Shown here piece after piece: positions 53,401 through 62,137 of a stretch of 64,000 bases of DNA. The position numbers and the translations under genes were made by a program. This DNA comes from an uncultured Erythrobacter sp. (lineage in GTDB: Bacteria > Pseudomonadota > Alphaproteobacteria > Sphingomonadales > Sphingomonadaceae): positions 2,008,501-2,072,500 of the forward strand of contig CANMTU010000001.1 of the NCBI GenBank assembly GCA_947501005.1, in the 5' to 3' direction. Below the pieces are notes generated by a model that was not told the origin of the DNA, ran no database searches, and saw only the letters and a program-made list of their open reading frames with translations. How positions within the stretch are numbered: the stretch's first letter is position 1; every line of letters starts with the position of its first letter.

Positions 53401-54065
53401 GGCAGGTCGCAGCGTCCTCCGAGTGCGGCAAGGAAGCTGCCGAACCGCGCCGCCAATGCCGCATCTAGGGCCCCGGGCGCAAGCGTCACGCCGAGCCGTT
53501 CGAGGCTGGTGACCCCGAATTCGTCGATCCCGCACGGCACGATGCCGGCAAAATGGGTAAGATCGGGCGCGACGTTGATCGAAAAGCCGTGCATCGTCAC
53601 CCAGCGCCGCACCCGGACGCCGATCGCGCCGATCTTCGCCTCGCGCCCGTCGATATCGCGCGTCCAGATGCCGATGCGCCCCGCGCTGCGCCAGCATTCC
53701 ACACCCAGTTCGCCCAGCGCGGCGATCACCCAGCCTTCCACCGCATGGACGAAGCAGCGCACGTCGCGCCCCCGTTCCCTGAGGTCGAGCAGGATATAGC
53801 CGACCCGCTGGCCCGGCCCGTGATAGGTGTAGCGCCCGCCCCGCCCGGCCTCGACCACTTCGAACCGCGGATCGAGCAGTTCCGCCCCGTCGGCGCTGGT
53901 GCCGGCGGTATAGACCGGCGGATGTTCGAGCAGCCAGACGAGTTCGCCGGCCTCACCCTCCGCGATCGCGCGATTGCGGGCGTCCATCGCGGCCAGCGCC
54001 TCGCGATAGGGCACGCAGTCGTGTTCGGCACGCCATTCGACGGTTTGTGGCAATCCCTGCGACAT
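53397..54065 (-). CDS. lipB: Lipoyl(octanoyl) transferase
   Basis: LipB moves octanoyl groups from acyl carrier protein to lipoyl domains of dehydrogenase complexes. The motif [21 protein letters not shown] (from residue 76), the catalytic cysteine Cys178 in [14 protein letters not shown] and Lys144 in [10 protein letters not shown] are in place. The length of 222 residues is normal. It overlaps the downstream lipoprotein gene by 4 nt and is divergent from the membrane protein gene at 54129. lipA is not in the window. Confidence 0.96.
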   Translation of the reverse strand: MSQGLPQTVEWRAEHDCVPYREALAAMDARNRAIAEGEAGELVWLLEHPPVYTAGTSADGAELLDPRFEVVEAGRGGRYTYHGPGQRVGYILLDLRERGRDVRCFVHAVEGWVIAALGELGVECWRSAGRIGIWTRDIDGREAKIGAIGVRVRRWVTMHGFSINVAPDLTHFAGIVPCGIDEFGVTSLERLGVTLAPGALDAALAARFGSFLAALGGRCDLP

Positions 54066-54128
54066 CTTTCATTGCGTGGCCTCTGCCGACGCGCTTATCA
54101 AGACGGCTCCGTTGCAAAAAGAACCCCG

Positions 54129-54974
54129 ATGAAATTCGATCTCGATACCGCATGGCGGGATACGCGCCGCTACCTCACCGAAAATTCGGGATTGCTTGCG
54201 ATCATGGCGGGCATCTTCGTGTTCCTGCCCTATGCGGTGATGCTCGTGCTGATGCCGCTGGTGGCCGACTTGCCCGACGTGCCGGAGGGCGCGAGCTATG
54301 AGGTGGCGGCCGAGGCGATGACGGCGTTTTACGGCAAGGTCTGGTGGATGTTCCTGCTGGTCGGCATCATCCTGATCGTGGGGCAACTGGCGATACTGGC
54401 CCTGATCGGCCGCCGCCCCCCGCCCACCGTGGGCGAGGCGATCATGATCGGCGCAAAGGCGATCTTTCCGGCCGCGCTTGCCCTCATCCTCCAGTCGCTG
54501 GCGATCAATTTCGTGATGCTGGGTATCATCCTGATCGCCAGCGTCGCCGGTTCGCAGGCGCTGTTCTACCTGGCGGCGATCGCGGCGCTGGGCGTCGCCT
54601 TCTATCTATCGGTGCGCTTCTCGCTTTCCCTTCCGATCGCGGCCATCGAGGGGAGCGTCAATCCGATCCAGATGCTGTCGCAATCGTGGAGCCGGACCAA
54701 GGGGCATGGCCTGCGCCTGCTCGGGTTCTTCGCGCTGATCTCGGTCGCCGGGCTGGTCGTCGCGCTGGTGCTGACGCTGGTTGCCGGGACGATCCTGGCA
54801 CTGCTCGGCCCCGCGGTCGCCGAAGGAATCGGGTTGATCATATCGGCGGCCTTGATGGCGGCACTGGTGGCGGTCTTCACTTGCGTGCTGGCCGCGGTCC
54901 ATCTGCAATTGCGGCGGCTGTCCCGTTCGGACGGCGTGACCGGACCCGGGACCGCGCCGCGCGACGGACGCTAG
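54129..54974 (+). CDS. Polytopic membrane protein, GDPD-membrane-domain-like
   Basis: A 281-residue protein with about six membrane segments. The helices and the signature RFSLSLPIAAIEGSVNPIQMLSQSWSRTKGHGLRLL, with a conserved W-x-x-T/R-K-G pattern before the fifth helix, resemble the membrane domain of glycerophosphodiester phosphodiesterase-like proteins (YciC/GDPD_memb type). No catalytic domain is attached, and the function is unknown. The ATG at 54129 starts the conserved MKFDLDTAWRDT. Its stop shares CTAG with the convergent methyltransferase gene. Confidence 0.72.
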   Translation: MKFDLDTAWRDTRRYLTENSGLLAIMAGIFVFLPYAVMLVLMPLVADLPDVPEGASYEVAAEAMTAFYGKVWWMFLLVGIILIVGQLAILALIGRRPPPTVGEAIMIGAKAIFPAALALILQSLAINFVMLGIILIASVAGSQALFYLAAIAALGVAFYLSVRFSLSLPIAAIEGSVNPIQMLSQSWSRTKGHGLRLLGFFALISVAGLVVALVLTLVAGTILALLGPAVAEGIGLIISAALMAALVAVFTCVLAAVHLQLRRLSRSDGVTGPGTAPRDGR

Positions 54975-55606
54975 CCCTTCGGCACCTTCCAGCCCCAGAA
55001 CAGTTGGCACGGCGGCACGTTGAGCGCCTCGAACCCGTTGTCGATCCGTTCGAAATGGCGGGCCATGTAGCTGCGTGCCTTGGCCGAGAACTGATAGACG
55101 AGGAACGCCCCGCCCGGCCGGATCACGCGGTATGTCGCCTCGGCGATGGCCGGGCCGACCCCGTCCGGCAAGGTCGAGAACGGCAGGCCGGACAGGACGT
55201 AGTCGGCATGGTCGTGCCCGTGCGAGGCGACGATCTGCTCTACATCCGCCGCCGAGCCGAGCACGGCATGGAACCGGCTGTCGCGGTAATGCTGCTTGAG
55301 GTAATCGATATAGAGCGGGTTGGTATCGATCACGATCAGCGCGCCGTCGCGCGGCAGGCGGTCGAGCACGGGCTGGCAGAACGTGCCGACGCCCGGCCCG
55401 TATTCGACGAACAGCTTGCAATTGGCCCAGTCGACCGGCGCGAGCATTTTCTCGATCGTGAAGCGCGAGGAGGGAATGATCGAGCCGACCATGCGCGGAT
55501 GTTCCACGAAACCGCGGAAGAACACGCCCCACTGTCCGAAGAAGCGCGCCGCCTTGTCTTTCAGATTGGGCCGCTCGATAGCCTGCGCACCGCGATGTCC
55601 GGTCAA
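54971..55606 (-). CDS. Class I SAM-dependent methyltransferase, phospholipid N-methyltransferase-like
   Basis: A 211-residue Rossmann-fold methyltransferase. Motif I is VEYGPGVGTFCQPVLDRL, followed by an acidic residue in VIDTNPLY and the motif IV-like VLSGLPFSTLPDG. The N-terminal segment FFRGFVEHPRMVGSIIPSS resembles bacterial phosphatidylethanolamine N-methyltransferases (PmtA type), so phosphatidylcholine synthesis is a reasonable guess but unproven. The start appears to be TTG at 55606 with AAGGG about 9 nt upstream; no in-frame ATG is near. It shares its stop tetranucleotide with the gene before it. Confidence 0.8.
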   Translation of the reverse strand: MTGHRGAQAIERPNLKDKAARFFGQWGVFFRGFVEHPRMVGSIIPSSRFTIEKMLAPVDWANCKLFVEYGPGVGTFCQPVLDRLPRDGALIVIDTNPLYIDYLKQHYRDSRFHAVLGSAADVEQIVASHGHDHADYVLSGLPFSTLPDGVGPAIAEATYRVIRPGGAFLVYQFSAKARSYMARHFERIDNGFEALNVPPCQLFWGWKVPKG

Positions 55607-55700
55607 AACTCATACCCTTGGCGAATGTCGGGGAAAGCGCTGATCTGGCAGGCTGCGCGAGGCATTGCAAGCGTCTGGCGGCAGGGGTAGCAGTTTGCCC

Positions 55701-57062
55701 ATGGCCGACGCCGATCCCGACCGCCCGTTCACGGCGCACGCCGCCGCCCCCGCCCCCGCCATTCCGCGCGGGCGGATGGTGCTGCTGTTCGCCGTCATGC
55801 TGACGACGGCGGCGGGCAATACGGCAATGCAATCGGTCATGCCCTCGATCGGCACGGCCCTGCGGATCGACGATGTGTGGATCAGCCTCGCCTACAGCTG
55901 GTCGGCGCTGCTGTGGGTCGTATGCGCGCCGTTCTGGGCCAAGCGTTCGGACCAGCGGGGGCGCAAGGCGATGATGGCGCTGGGCCTGCTGGGCTTCGTG
56001 GTCAGCTTCTCGCTGTGCGGTTTCACGCTGTGGCTTGGCCTTACAGGCTATCTTCCTGCGGTGCTGGCGCTGTGCCTGTTCGCCGCGGCGCGCAGCCTGT
56101 ATGGCGGGTTCGGCAGCGCCGCCCCACCCGCCGTGCAGGCCTATGTCGCAAGCCGCACCCCCCGGGCCGAGCGGACGCAGGCCCTGTCGCTGATCGCGTC
56201 GAGCTTCGGGCTCGGCACGGTGATTGGCCCGGCGCTCGCCCCGTTGATGGTGCTGCCGTTCCTGGGGCTGACCGGGCCGTTCCTGATCTTCGCGCTGATC
56301 GGCGTGGCGACGCTGGTGGCATTGCGGATGCGTCTGCCGAACGACACGCCGTCATACCCGGCGCGCGGCACTGCCTACGACGCACCCTATTCCGGCAGCC
56401 CGACGGCGGAGCGGGCCGCCCCGCTCGAGGAAGACGACGAGGATGCCGAGATCCCCGGCGGTCCGCACAGGCTGCGCTGGTTCGAGGCGCGCCTGCGGCC
56501 CTGGGTCGTGGTCGGCCTGATCGGCGGCCATGCGCAGGCGATGGTGCTGGGCATCGCGGGCTTCCTGGTGCTCGACAGGCTCGGCCTGCGCGCCACCCCG
56601 GCGGAAGGCACCGGCCCGGTGGGGCTGGTGCTGATGGCGGGCGCGCTGGCGACCCTGCTGGCGCAATGGGGGCTGATCCCGCGCTTCAATCTGGGGCCGC
56701 GCGCCGCGACCCTGTCGGGCATCGCGACTGCGGCGGTGGGGGTCGCCATGCTCGGCGTGGCGAGCGACATCTATCTCATCGCGCTTAGCTTCGCCGTCGC
56801 CTCACTGGGCTTCGGCCTGTTCCGCCCCGGATCGACCTCGGGCACCTCGCTCGCGGTGACGCGGGCGGAGCAAGGGCAGGCCTCGGGCATCACCGCCTCG
56901 GTTGCCGGGGCGAGCTATATCTATGCCCCGGCGCTGGGCGTGTGGCTCTACAACCACTCCGATTTCCTCGGCTTCGGCCTGATCATTGCGCTGTGCGCCA
57001 TCGTGTTCGTCTATGGCGCGCTTTCGCTGCAGAGCGATGCCGCGCTGACGCACCAGCGCTAG
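55701..57062 (+). CDS. Major facilitator superfamily transporter
   Basis: A 453-residue transporter with about twelve membrane segments. The MFS loop motif after TM2 is AKRSDQRGRKAMM, and TM5 has SSFGLGTVIGPALAPL. A long central loop (about residues 225-265) contains an acidic stretch (LEEDDEDAE). The order resembles drug or metabolite exporters, but the substrate is unknown. The ATG at 55701 is used; 12 more codons upstream are open but unsupported. Its stop shares CTAG with the convergent arsC-like gene. Confidence 0.88.
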   Translation: MADADPDRPFTAHAAAPAPAIPRGRMVLLFAVMLTTAAGNTAMQSVMPSIGTALRIDDVWISLAYSWSALLWVVCAPFWAKRSDQRGRKAMMALGLLGFVVSFSLCGFTLWLGLTGYLPAVLALCLFAAARSLYGGFGSAAPPAVQAYVASRTPRAERTQALSLIASSFGLGTVIGPALAPLMVLPFLGLTGPFLIFALIGVATLVALRMRLPNDTPSYPARGTAYDAPYSGSPTAERAAPLEEDDEDAEIPGGPHRLRWFEARLRPWVVVGLIGGHAQAMVLGIAGFLVLDRLGLRATPAEGTGPVGLVLMAGALATLLAQWGLIPRFNLGPRAATLSGIATAAVGVAMLGVASDIYLIALSFAVASLGFGLFRPGSTSGTSLAVTRAEQGQASGITASVAGASYIYAPALGVWLYNHSDFLGFGLIIALCAIVFVYGALSLQSDAALTHQR

Positions 57063-57403
57063 AGGATTTCCAGCACCCGGTCCTGCGGCCGGCAGAGCCG
57101 CACGCCCTTTTCAGTCTCGACCAGCGGCCGTTCGATCAGGGCCGGGTCCTTCGCCATCGCGTCGAGGATGGTATCGCCATCGGCGTCCGGCAGGCCGCGT
57201 TCGGCCGCGTCGGTGCCGCGCAGGCGCAGGCCATCCTTCGGCGCGAGGCCGGCATCGGCATAAAGCTGCGCGAGCTTCTCGCGGGTCGGCGGATGCGCGA
57301 GATACTCGATCACCTCGACCTCGACGGCCGACAGGTTTTCCAGGATGGCGAGCGTCTTGCGCGAGGTTCCGCATTTCGGATTGTGCCAGATTGTCGCTTT
57401 CAT
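57059..57403 (-). CDS. ArsC-family arsenate reductase (glutaredoxin type)
   Basis: A 114-residue thioredoxin-fold protein. The catalytic cysteine is Cys11 in HNPKCGTSRKTL, as in E. coli ArsC, and the C-terminal IERPLVETEKGVRLCRP pattern is conserved. ArsC reduces arsenate with glutaredoxin. No arsR, arsB or acr3 gene is adjacent, so it may equally be the housekeeping YfgD-like type. It overlaps the MFS gene by 4 nt at its end and is divergent from the siderophore receptor. Confidence 0.87.
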   Translation of the reverse strand: MKATIWHNPKCGTSRKTLAILENLSAVEVEVIEYLAHPPTREKLAQLYADAGLAPKDGLRLRGTDAAERGLPDADGDTILDAMAKDPALIERPLVETEKGVRLCRPQDRVLEIL

Positions 57404-57493
57404 CGTCGTCTCCTTCGCAGCGCCCGCTAATCGAACCGGGCGATATTTAAAACGGCGACATGCGGATTTTTGATTCCCCTGCCCTCATTAGCG

Positions 57494-57518
57494 ATTGCGA
57501 ATGAGAATGTTTCGCAAT
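57494..57518. promoter_or_regulatory. Fur-box-like operator upstream of the siderophore receptor
   Basis: ATTGCGAA (57494-57501) and TTCGCAAT (57511-57518) are perfect inverted repeats around TGAGAATGT. Together they resemble Fur boxes of the GCGAATGAGAATGATTCGC type. It lies 49 nt upstream of the receptor ATG, where bound Fur-Fe would block transcription. Confidence 0.72.
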
Positions 57519-57566
57519 AGCAGCAACGCCACAAGATAAGAACGATTCGCAAGAACAGGGAAATCC

Positions 57567-59651
57567 ATGAGAACGACGTTTTCGTATCGTGCCGTGCTGT
57601 GCCTCGGTGTCGTCGCCCTTTCCGGTCCGGCCCTGGCCGGGACGGAGGAGGACCAGCCGCAACGCGACTACCTCCCCACCGACATTGTCGTCACCGGCCA
57701 GAAGGACGGCTACAGCTACGACGACGGATCGAGCGCGACCAAGACGCCGACGCCGGTCATCGACGTGCCGCAGACGCTGAACTACATCACCGAGGACCAG
57801 CTCGAGGATCAGGCGATCACGCAGTTGAACGAGGCGCTGCGCTATGTTCCGGGCGTCAGCCTCGAAACCGGAGAGGGGCACCGCGATCACGTCTTCATCC
57901 GGGGCCAGTCGACCACGGCGGACTTCTACCTCGACGGGCTGCGCGACGATGCGCAATATTACCGCGCGCTCTACAATGTCGAGCGGATCGAGATCCTCAA
58001 GGGAGCCAACGCGCTGATCTTCGGGCGCGGCGGCGGGGGCGGCGTGATCAACCGCGTGACCAAGAAGGCGCGCACGACTGCGCAGGCCTTCGCGATTGAC
58101 GGCGCGGTGGACACGTTCGGGGCGTTCTTCGTTACCGGCGACCTCAACCAGCCGTTCGGCGACGGGCTGGCCGGCCGCCTCAACGCGACCTACGAGGAGT
58201 TCGACAACCACCGCGACTTCTACGAAGGCCGGTTCTTCGGCATCGCTCCCTCGCTCACCGCCGAACTGGGCGAGCGGACCACGGTGACCGCGCAATACAG
58301 CTACGAGGATGACGACCGCGTGACCGATCGCGGCATACCCTCGCTGGGCGGCGAACCCCTGCGCGGTTACGACCAGACCTTCTTCGGCAGCCGCGACTAC
58401 AACCGCGCAACCAACCAGGTGCATATCGCCCGCGTGCGCGTGGAACATGCGTTGAGCGACACGCTCAGCTTCAATGCGGTCGGCCAGTATGCGAATTACG
58501 ACAAGTTCTACGCCAATGTCGTGCCCTCGCGGACCGATGGCACGACGGTCACGCTCGGCGGCTATTCCAGCGGCACCGACCGTGAGAACTATATCGGGCA
58601 GGCGAATCTCGTCTGGGATGTCGATATCGGCGGGATCGGCAATACGCTGCTCGTCGGCATAGAGGGCGCCGACCAGTCCACCCAGTCCGACCGGTACGGC
58701 GTGATCTTCGATGGGACGAGCACGGTCGCTCTCCAGCGCGTGCTCGATGTGCCCGCCGTAACGCGCGGGGCGCAAACCCGCGCCTCGACCGCCGATCTCG
58801 ATACCTTCTCGGCATACATTCAGGATCAGGTGGATTTCGGACCGTTCCAGATCGTCGGCGGGCTGCGCTACGACCGGTTCGACCTTACCGCGACCGATCT
58901 TCGCGCGGGCGAAACCAACCGGCGGGTCGACGAGATGGTCAGCCCACGCGTTGGTGCGATCTTCAAGCCGCAGGACGCGATCTCGCTCTACGCCAGCTAT
59001 TCGACCACCTTCCTGCCCCAGTCGGGCGACCAGTTCACCACGCTTTCCGGCGCGGACGCGGTGCTGCGGCCCGAGAAGTTCGAAAATTACGAGATCGGCG
59101 CAAAATACGCCCTCCGGCCCGATCTGTTCGCGACCGTGGCGCTGTTCCGGCTGGACCGCAGCAACACCACCGCGCCTTCGCCAACCGGTGACGGCACCGT
59201 CGTCCTTACCGGGGCGAGCCGGGTCGAGGGGATCGAGGCCAGTCTGACCGGCAAGATCATGCCGAACTGGCAGGCCAATCTCAGCTACACCTATCTCGAC
59301 GGCGAAATACGGTCGCAGACGGAACAGGCGGATGCGGGGCAGCGGTTGCAGCAAGTGCCCTCGCACCAGTTCGCCCTGTGGAATCGCTACGACTTTACTG
59401 CCCGACTCGGCGCGGGGCTGGGCCTCGTCTACCAGAGCGAGCAGTTCGCCAGCATCGGCAATGCGGTCACCCTGCCCGATTACCTTCGGGTCGATGCGGC
59501 GGCGTTCTATACGATCGACGATCGGACCAGCGTGCAGCTCAACGTCGAGAACCTGTTCGACGCCGATTACTACCCTTCCGCCCATGGCGACAACAACATC
59601 CAGCCCGGCAAGCCGTTGAGCGCGCGGATCGGCGTGCGCCTCTCGCTCTAG
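57567..59651 (+). CDS. TonB-dependent siderophore receptor (catecholate Fiu-like)
   Basis: A 694-residue outer-membrane receptor. A signal peptide ends near GPALAGTEE, followed by the TonB-box-like DIVVTGQKD, a plug domain with QTLNYITEDQLEDQAI, LRYVPGVSLETGEGHRD, FIRGQSTTADFYLDGLRDD and RIEILKGANALIFGRG, and a 22-strand barrel ending GVRLSL. The plug wording matches the Fiu/CirA-like siderophore receptors. A Fur-like box upstream suggests induction in iron starvation. The stop shares CTAG with the convergent [2Fe-2S] gene. No siderophore synthesis genes are in the window. Confidence 0.92.
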   Translation: MRTTFSYRAVLCLGVVALSGPALAGTEEDQPQRDYLPTDIVVTGQKDGYSYDDGSSATKTPTPVIDVPQTLNYITEDQLEDQAITQLNEALRYVPGVSLETGEGHRDHVFIRGQSTTADFYLDGLRDDAQYYRALYNVERIEILKGANALIFGRGGGGGVINRVTKKARTTAQAFAIDGAVDTFGAFFVTGDLNQPFGDGLAGRLNATYEEFDNHRDFYEGRFFGIAPSLTAELGERTTVTAQYSYEDDDRVTDRGIPSLGGEPLRGYDQTFFGSRDYNRATNQVHIARVRVEHALSDTLSFNAVGQYANYDKFYANVVPSRTDGTTVTLGGYSSGTDRENYIGQANLVWDVDIGGIGNTLLVGIEGADQSTQSDRYGVIFDGTSTVALQRVLDVPAVTRGAQTRASTADLDTFSAYIQDQVDFGPFQIVGGLRYDRFDLTATDLRAGETNRRVDEMVSPRVGAIFKPQDAISLYASYSTTFLPQSGDQFTTLSGADAVLRPEKFENYEIGAKYALRPDLFATVALFRLDRSNTTAPSPTGDGTVVLTGASRVEGIEASLTGKIMPNWQANLSYTYLDGEIRSQTEQADAGQRLQQVPSHQFALWNRYDFTARLGAGLGLVYQSEQFASIGNAVTLPDYLRVDAAAFYTIDDRTSVQLNVENLFDADYYPSAHGDNNIQPGKPLSARIGVRLSL

Positions 59652-60208
59652 CGGCCGGGGCGGCGGGGGCCGGGGGGCGCTCGCAGGGCCGGCACCGCGC
59701 CCGCCGCATCCTCGGTGCTGATGCCGGGCGCGGGGGCGGCGCTGATCCGTTCCTGCCGGTTCGCCACCCGCCCCGCCCGCTCGATCGCGCGGACGAGCCT
59801 GGGATAGACGCCGCAGCGGCAGATATTGGGGATCGCGGCCTTTATCTCGTCCTCGCCGGGCGAGGGGTTGTTGGCCAGCAGGGCGGCGGCGGCCATGACG
59901 ATCCCGGGCGTGCAGAACCCGCATTGCACCGCTTGTTCGGCAACCATCGCCTGCTGCACCGGATGCGTGCGGTCAGCGCTGAGCCCCTCGATCGTGGTGA
60001 CGACGCGCCCTTCGGCTTCCGCGATCGTGACGAGGCAGGAGCGCAACGCCTGCCCGTCGACCAGCACCATGCACGATCCGCAATCGCCATTGCCGCAGCC
60101 GAACTTGGTGCCGGTAAGATTGGCCGCGTCCCTCAGCGCCCACAGCAGGGGCGTGTCGGGCGCCATCAGGAATTCGACCGGCCGGTCATTCACGATCATG
60201 CGGGACAT
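59648..60208 (-). CDS. [2Fe-2S] small subunit of xanthine-oxidase family (IorA/CoxS-like), orphan
   Basis: A 186-residue protein with both [2Fe-2S] clusters of the small subunit of molybdenum hydroxylases: a ferredoxin domain with FGCGNGDCGSCMVLVDG and RSCL, then the four-helix domain with QCGFCTPGIVM and NICRCGVYPR. In isoquinoline 1-oxidoreductase or aldehyde dehydrogenase complexes it passes electrons from the molybdopterin subunit. No large subunit gene is adjacent, and the last 35 residues are a Pro/Ala-rich tail not typical of the family. The class II aldolase gene lies 33 nt upstream on the same strand. Confidence 0.87.
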   Translation of the reverse strand: MSRMIVNDRPVEFLMAPDTPLLWALRDAANLTGTKFGCGNGDCGSCMVLVDGQALRSCLVTIAEAEGRVVTTIEGLSADRTHPVQQAMVAEQAVQCGFCTPGIVMAAAALLANNPSPGEDEIKAAIPNICRCGVYPRLVRAIERAGRVANRQERISAAPAPGISTEDAAGAVPALRAPPGPRRPGR

Positions 60209-60241
60209 GGGCGGCGCCCTCGCGCAGGCCGGCGGGTAAGT

Positions 60242-61006
60242 CTAGCTCTTCCAGCTATCGTCGATCTTCGAGACGCGGCGCTTCCACGCCTCGAAATCAA
60301 GCACGCCCGCCCCGCCCTGCGAGGACATGACGGCAAGATCGCGCTGGTGGGTATCGACCACCTCCTGCTGCACCACATTGGGTTCGCCCTGGCTCAGGGT
60401 CGCGACCTGGATTTCGCAGGCGCGCTGCAGGGCCCACATCTTCACGAACATGCCGGGAATGGTCCGGTCCATCACCACCGGCCCGTGATTGCGCAGCATG
60501 AGGATCGAATTGCGCCCGAGATTCTCGACCAGACGGTCGCCTTCCTCGGAGCGCACGGTGACGCCCTCGAAATCGTGATAGCCGATCTGGCCCTGGAAAT
60601 TGCAGGCATAGAAGCTGATCGGCAGCAGCCCGTCACGGTGACTGCAAACCGCCATCGTGGCCGTGGTGTGGACATGGCAGATGGCGTTCGCCCGCGCGCC
60701 CAGTTCGCGGTGGAAATGGGCGTGCTGGGTGAAGCCCGCCTTGTTCACCATGTATTGCGACTGGCCGACATTGTTGCCTTCCACGTCGATCTTCACGAGG
60801 TTGGAAGCGGTCACCTCGTCATACAACAAGCCGAAGGGGTTGATGAGGAACACATCCTGCTCGCCCGGCACGGCGACCGAGATGTGGTTGTAGATGCTCT
60901 CGCCCCAGCCGAGATGATCGAAGATACGATACAGTGCGGCGAGATCCTGGCGCAGCGCCCATTCCTCTTCGCTGCAATCGAATTGCGGTTTGAACTGCGT
61001 GGCCAT
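60242..61006 (-). CDS. Class II aldolase/adducin family protein
   Basis: A 254-residue protein of the class II aldolase/adducin fold. The zinc-site histidines appear in ICHVHTTATMAV, with LRNHGPVVMDRTIP and the opening YRIFDHLGWGESIYNHISV conserved. Members act on small sugar phosphates or related compounds; this subgroup (close to those annotated as class II aldolase in oxidative pathways) has no fixed substrate. I chose ATG at 61006, eight nt after AAGGAG, over the ATG two codons earlier. It lies 76 nt downstream of the TupA-like gene and 33 nt upstream of the [2Fe-2S] gene. Confidence 0.87.
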   Translation of the reverse strand: MATQFKPQFDCSEEEWALRQDLAALYRIFDHLGWGESIYNHISVAVPGEQDVFLINPFGLLYDEVTASNLVKIDVEGNNVGQSQYMVNKAGFTQHAHFHRELGARANAICHVHTTATMAVCSHRDGLLPISFYACNFQGQIGYHDFEGVTVRSEEGDRLVENLGRNSILMLRNHGPVVMDRTIPGMFVKMWALQRACEIQVATLSQGEPNVVQQEVVDTHQRDLAVMSSQGGAGVLDFEAWKRRVSKIDDSWKS

Positions 61007-61082
61007 CGGCATCTCTCCTTCGGGCCGCTTATCGCACGGGCGGACGCCCGTCCGCAAGCTTGGGCGCGCCGCCTTGCCGCCC

Positions 61083-61949
61083 CTACCGAGGGCGGTAGTC
61101 CCAGAAATCGCTGAACACCGATTGCGCGGCGCGGGGGTTGAACTTGTTCATGCCGCCATCGGGGAAGAACGTCATCTCGCCGAACAGGATACGGTCGCGC
61201 ACCTCGTAGAGATCGACTCTCACGAACGGGATGCCCTTCGCCAGTTCTTTCGCAATCCGGATCATTTCGGAGAGGTGGCGGGGCGCCTTTACCGGCTTTG
61301 CGGGCCGGGGCTTGTCGATACCCAGATCGACCGGTTGCCAGTCCAGATCGTAGAACCCGCGGCGATGGTCGATATAGCGGTCGACGTCGATCTGGATGAT
61401 CTTCGGCTCCCCGTCGAAGCAGAAGAACTTGTAGTCGGCCGGCGCCTCGTCCCCGTCGCTGGTGAACGGCTCGATGAGAAGCCTCGGTTCCATCTCGAGA
61501 TAGGGCCACTCATAGGCATAGCGGCCGAACTTCTGCCGCAGCCAGGCATCCGTGGTCGCTTCGATCTCGTCCCAGTCGGGATCCTCGTCGCGCACGAAGA
61601 TGGTGTGACCCGACCCGTGGCTCGATTTGATGACATAGGGGCGCGGCCAGTTGCGGTCCTCGCGCGGGGGCAGGGTATCGCCGCACCACAGGGTCGGTAT
61701 CAGATGCTCCGCGCCGATGCGATCAGCCACGAAGGATTTGACTTCGATCTTGTCCGCCAGTTGCACCATCAGGGGATCGCCTACCGTGGCCAGCTTGTAG
61801 GCGTTGAGCTTCTCGTTGAAGGTCCGCGGATTCTTGAGGCTCGGGATACGGCGATCTTCAAGCAGCAGCAACAGTTCGAGGTAACGCCTCTTCGAAACAC
61901 GATAGGCAATCTTCAGCGCACCGCGGCGCACGGCCTTCAACATCAACAC
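61083..61949 (-). CDS. TupA-like ATP-grasp protein (polysaccharide/teichuronopeptide type)
   Basis: A 288-residue protein of the TupA-like ATP-grasp family, named after a teichuronopeptide synthesis protein and common in polysaccharide clusters. Typical segments are NPRTFNEKLNAYKL, YVIKSSHGSGHTIFV (ATP-binding loop), YKFFCFDGEPKIIQIDVDRY and FVRVDLYEVRDRILFGEMTFFPDGG. It may attach amino acids or glycerol phosphate to a surface glycan. No glycan cluster surrounds it. ATG at 61949 is used; the Met at residue 3 is an alternative. It is divergent from the MATE gene across 188 nt. Confidence 0.85.
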   Translation of the reverse strand: MLMLKAVRRGALKIAYRVSKRRYLELLLLLEDRRIPSLKNPRTFNEKLNAYKLATVGDPLMVQLADKIEVKSFVADRIGAEHLIPTLWCGDTLPPREDRNWPRPYVIKSSHGSGHTIFVRDEDPDWDEIEATTDAWLRQKFGRYAYEWPYLEMEPRLLIEPFTSDGDEAPADYKFFCFDGEPKIIQIDVDRYIDHRRGFYDLDWQPVDLGIDKPRPAKPVKAPRHLSEMIRIAKELAKGIPFVRVDLYEVRDRILFGEMTFFPDGGMNKFNPRAAQSVFSDFWDYRPR

Positions 61950-62023
61950 CTCCAGGATATGCGCGCGTTAAACGAAGTTTGTAATTTGTTAAACCGCAAT
62001 ATCGCAAGATACCGCTCCCGTTA

Positions 62024-62040
62024 CCGACGCTGTGCGTCGG
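62024..62040. other. Small inverted repeat in the tupA-like/MATE divergent gap
   Basis: CCGACGC-TGT-GCGTCGG is a perfect 7-bp stem with a 3-nt loop, midway between the divergent starts at 61949 and 62138. It has no T-run and may be an operator or a transcript hairpin. Confidence 0.35.
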
Positions 62041-62137
62041 TCTGTCCGCCAACCGCCCCCTGCCTCATTGGAGAGCCGGATCGCCCTGTCACTCGGCGCT
62101 AGGCAAGGCAGCCGCGTCCCGCTAGCGCCCGCGAGAA

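Noticed and set aside
57447-59924. Open frame of 825 codons antisense to the siderophore receptor
   Set aside because: It spans the receptor, its Fur-like box and part of the [2Fe-2S] gene, with no recognisable protein features.
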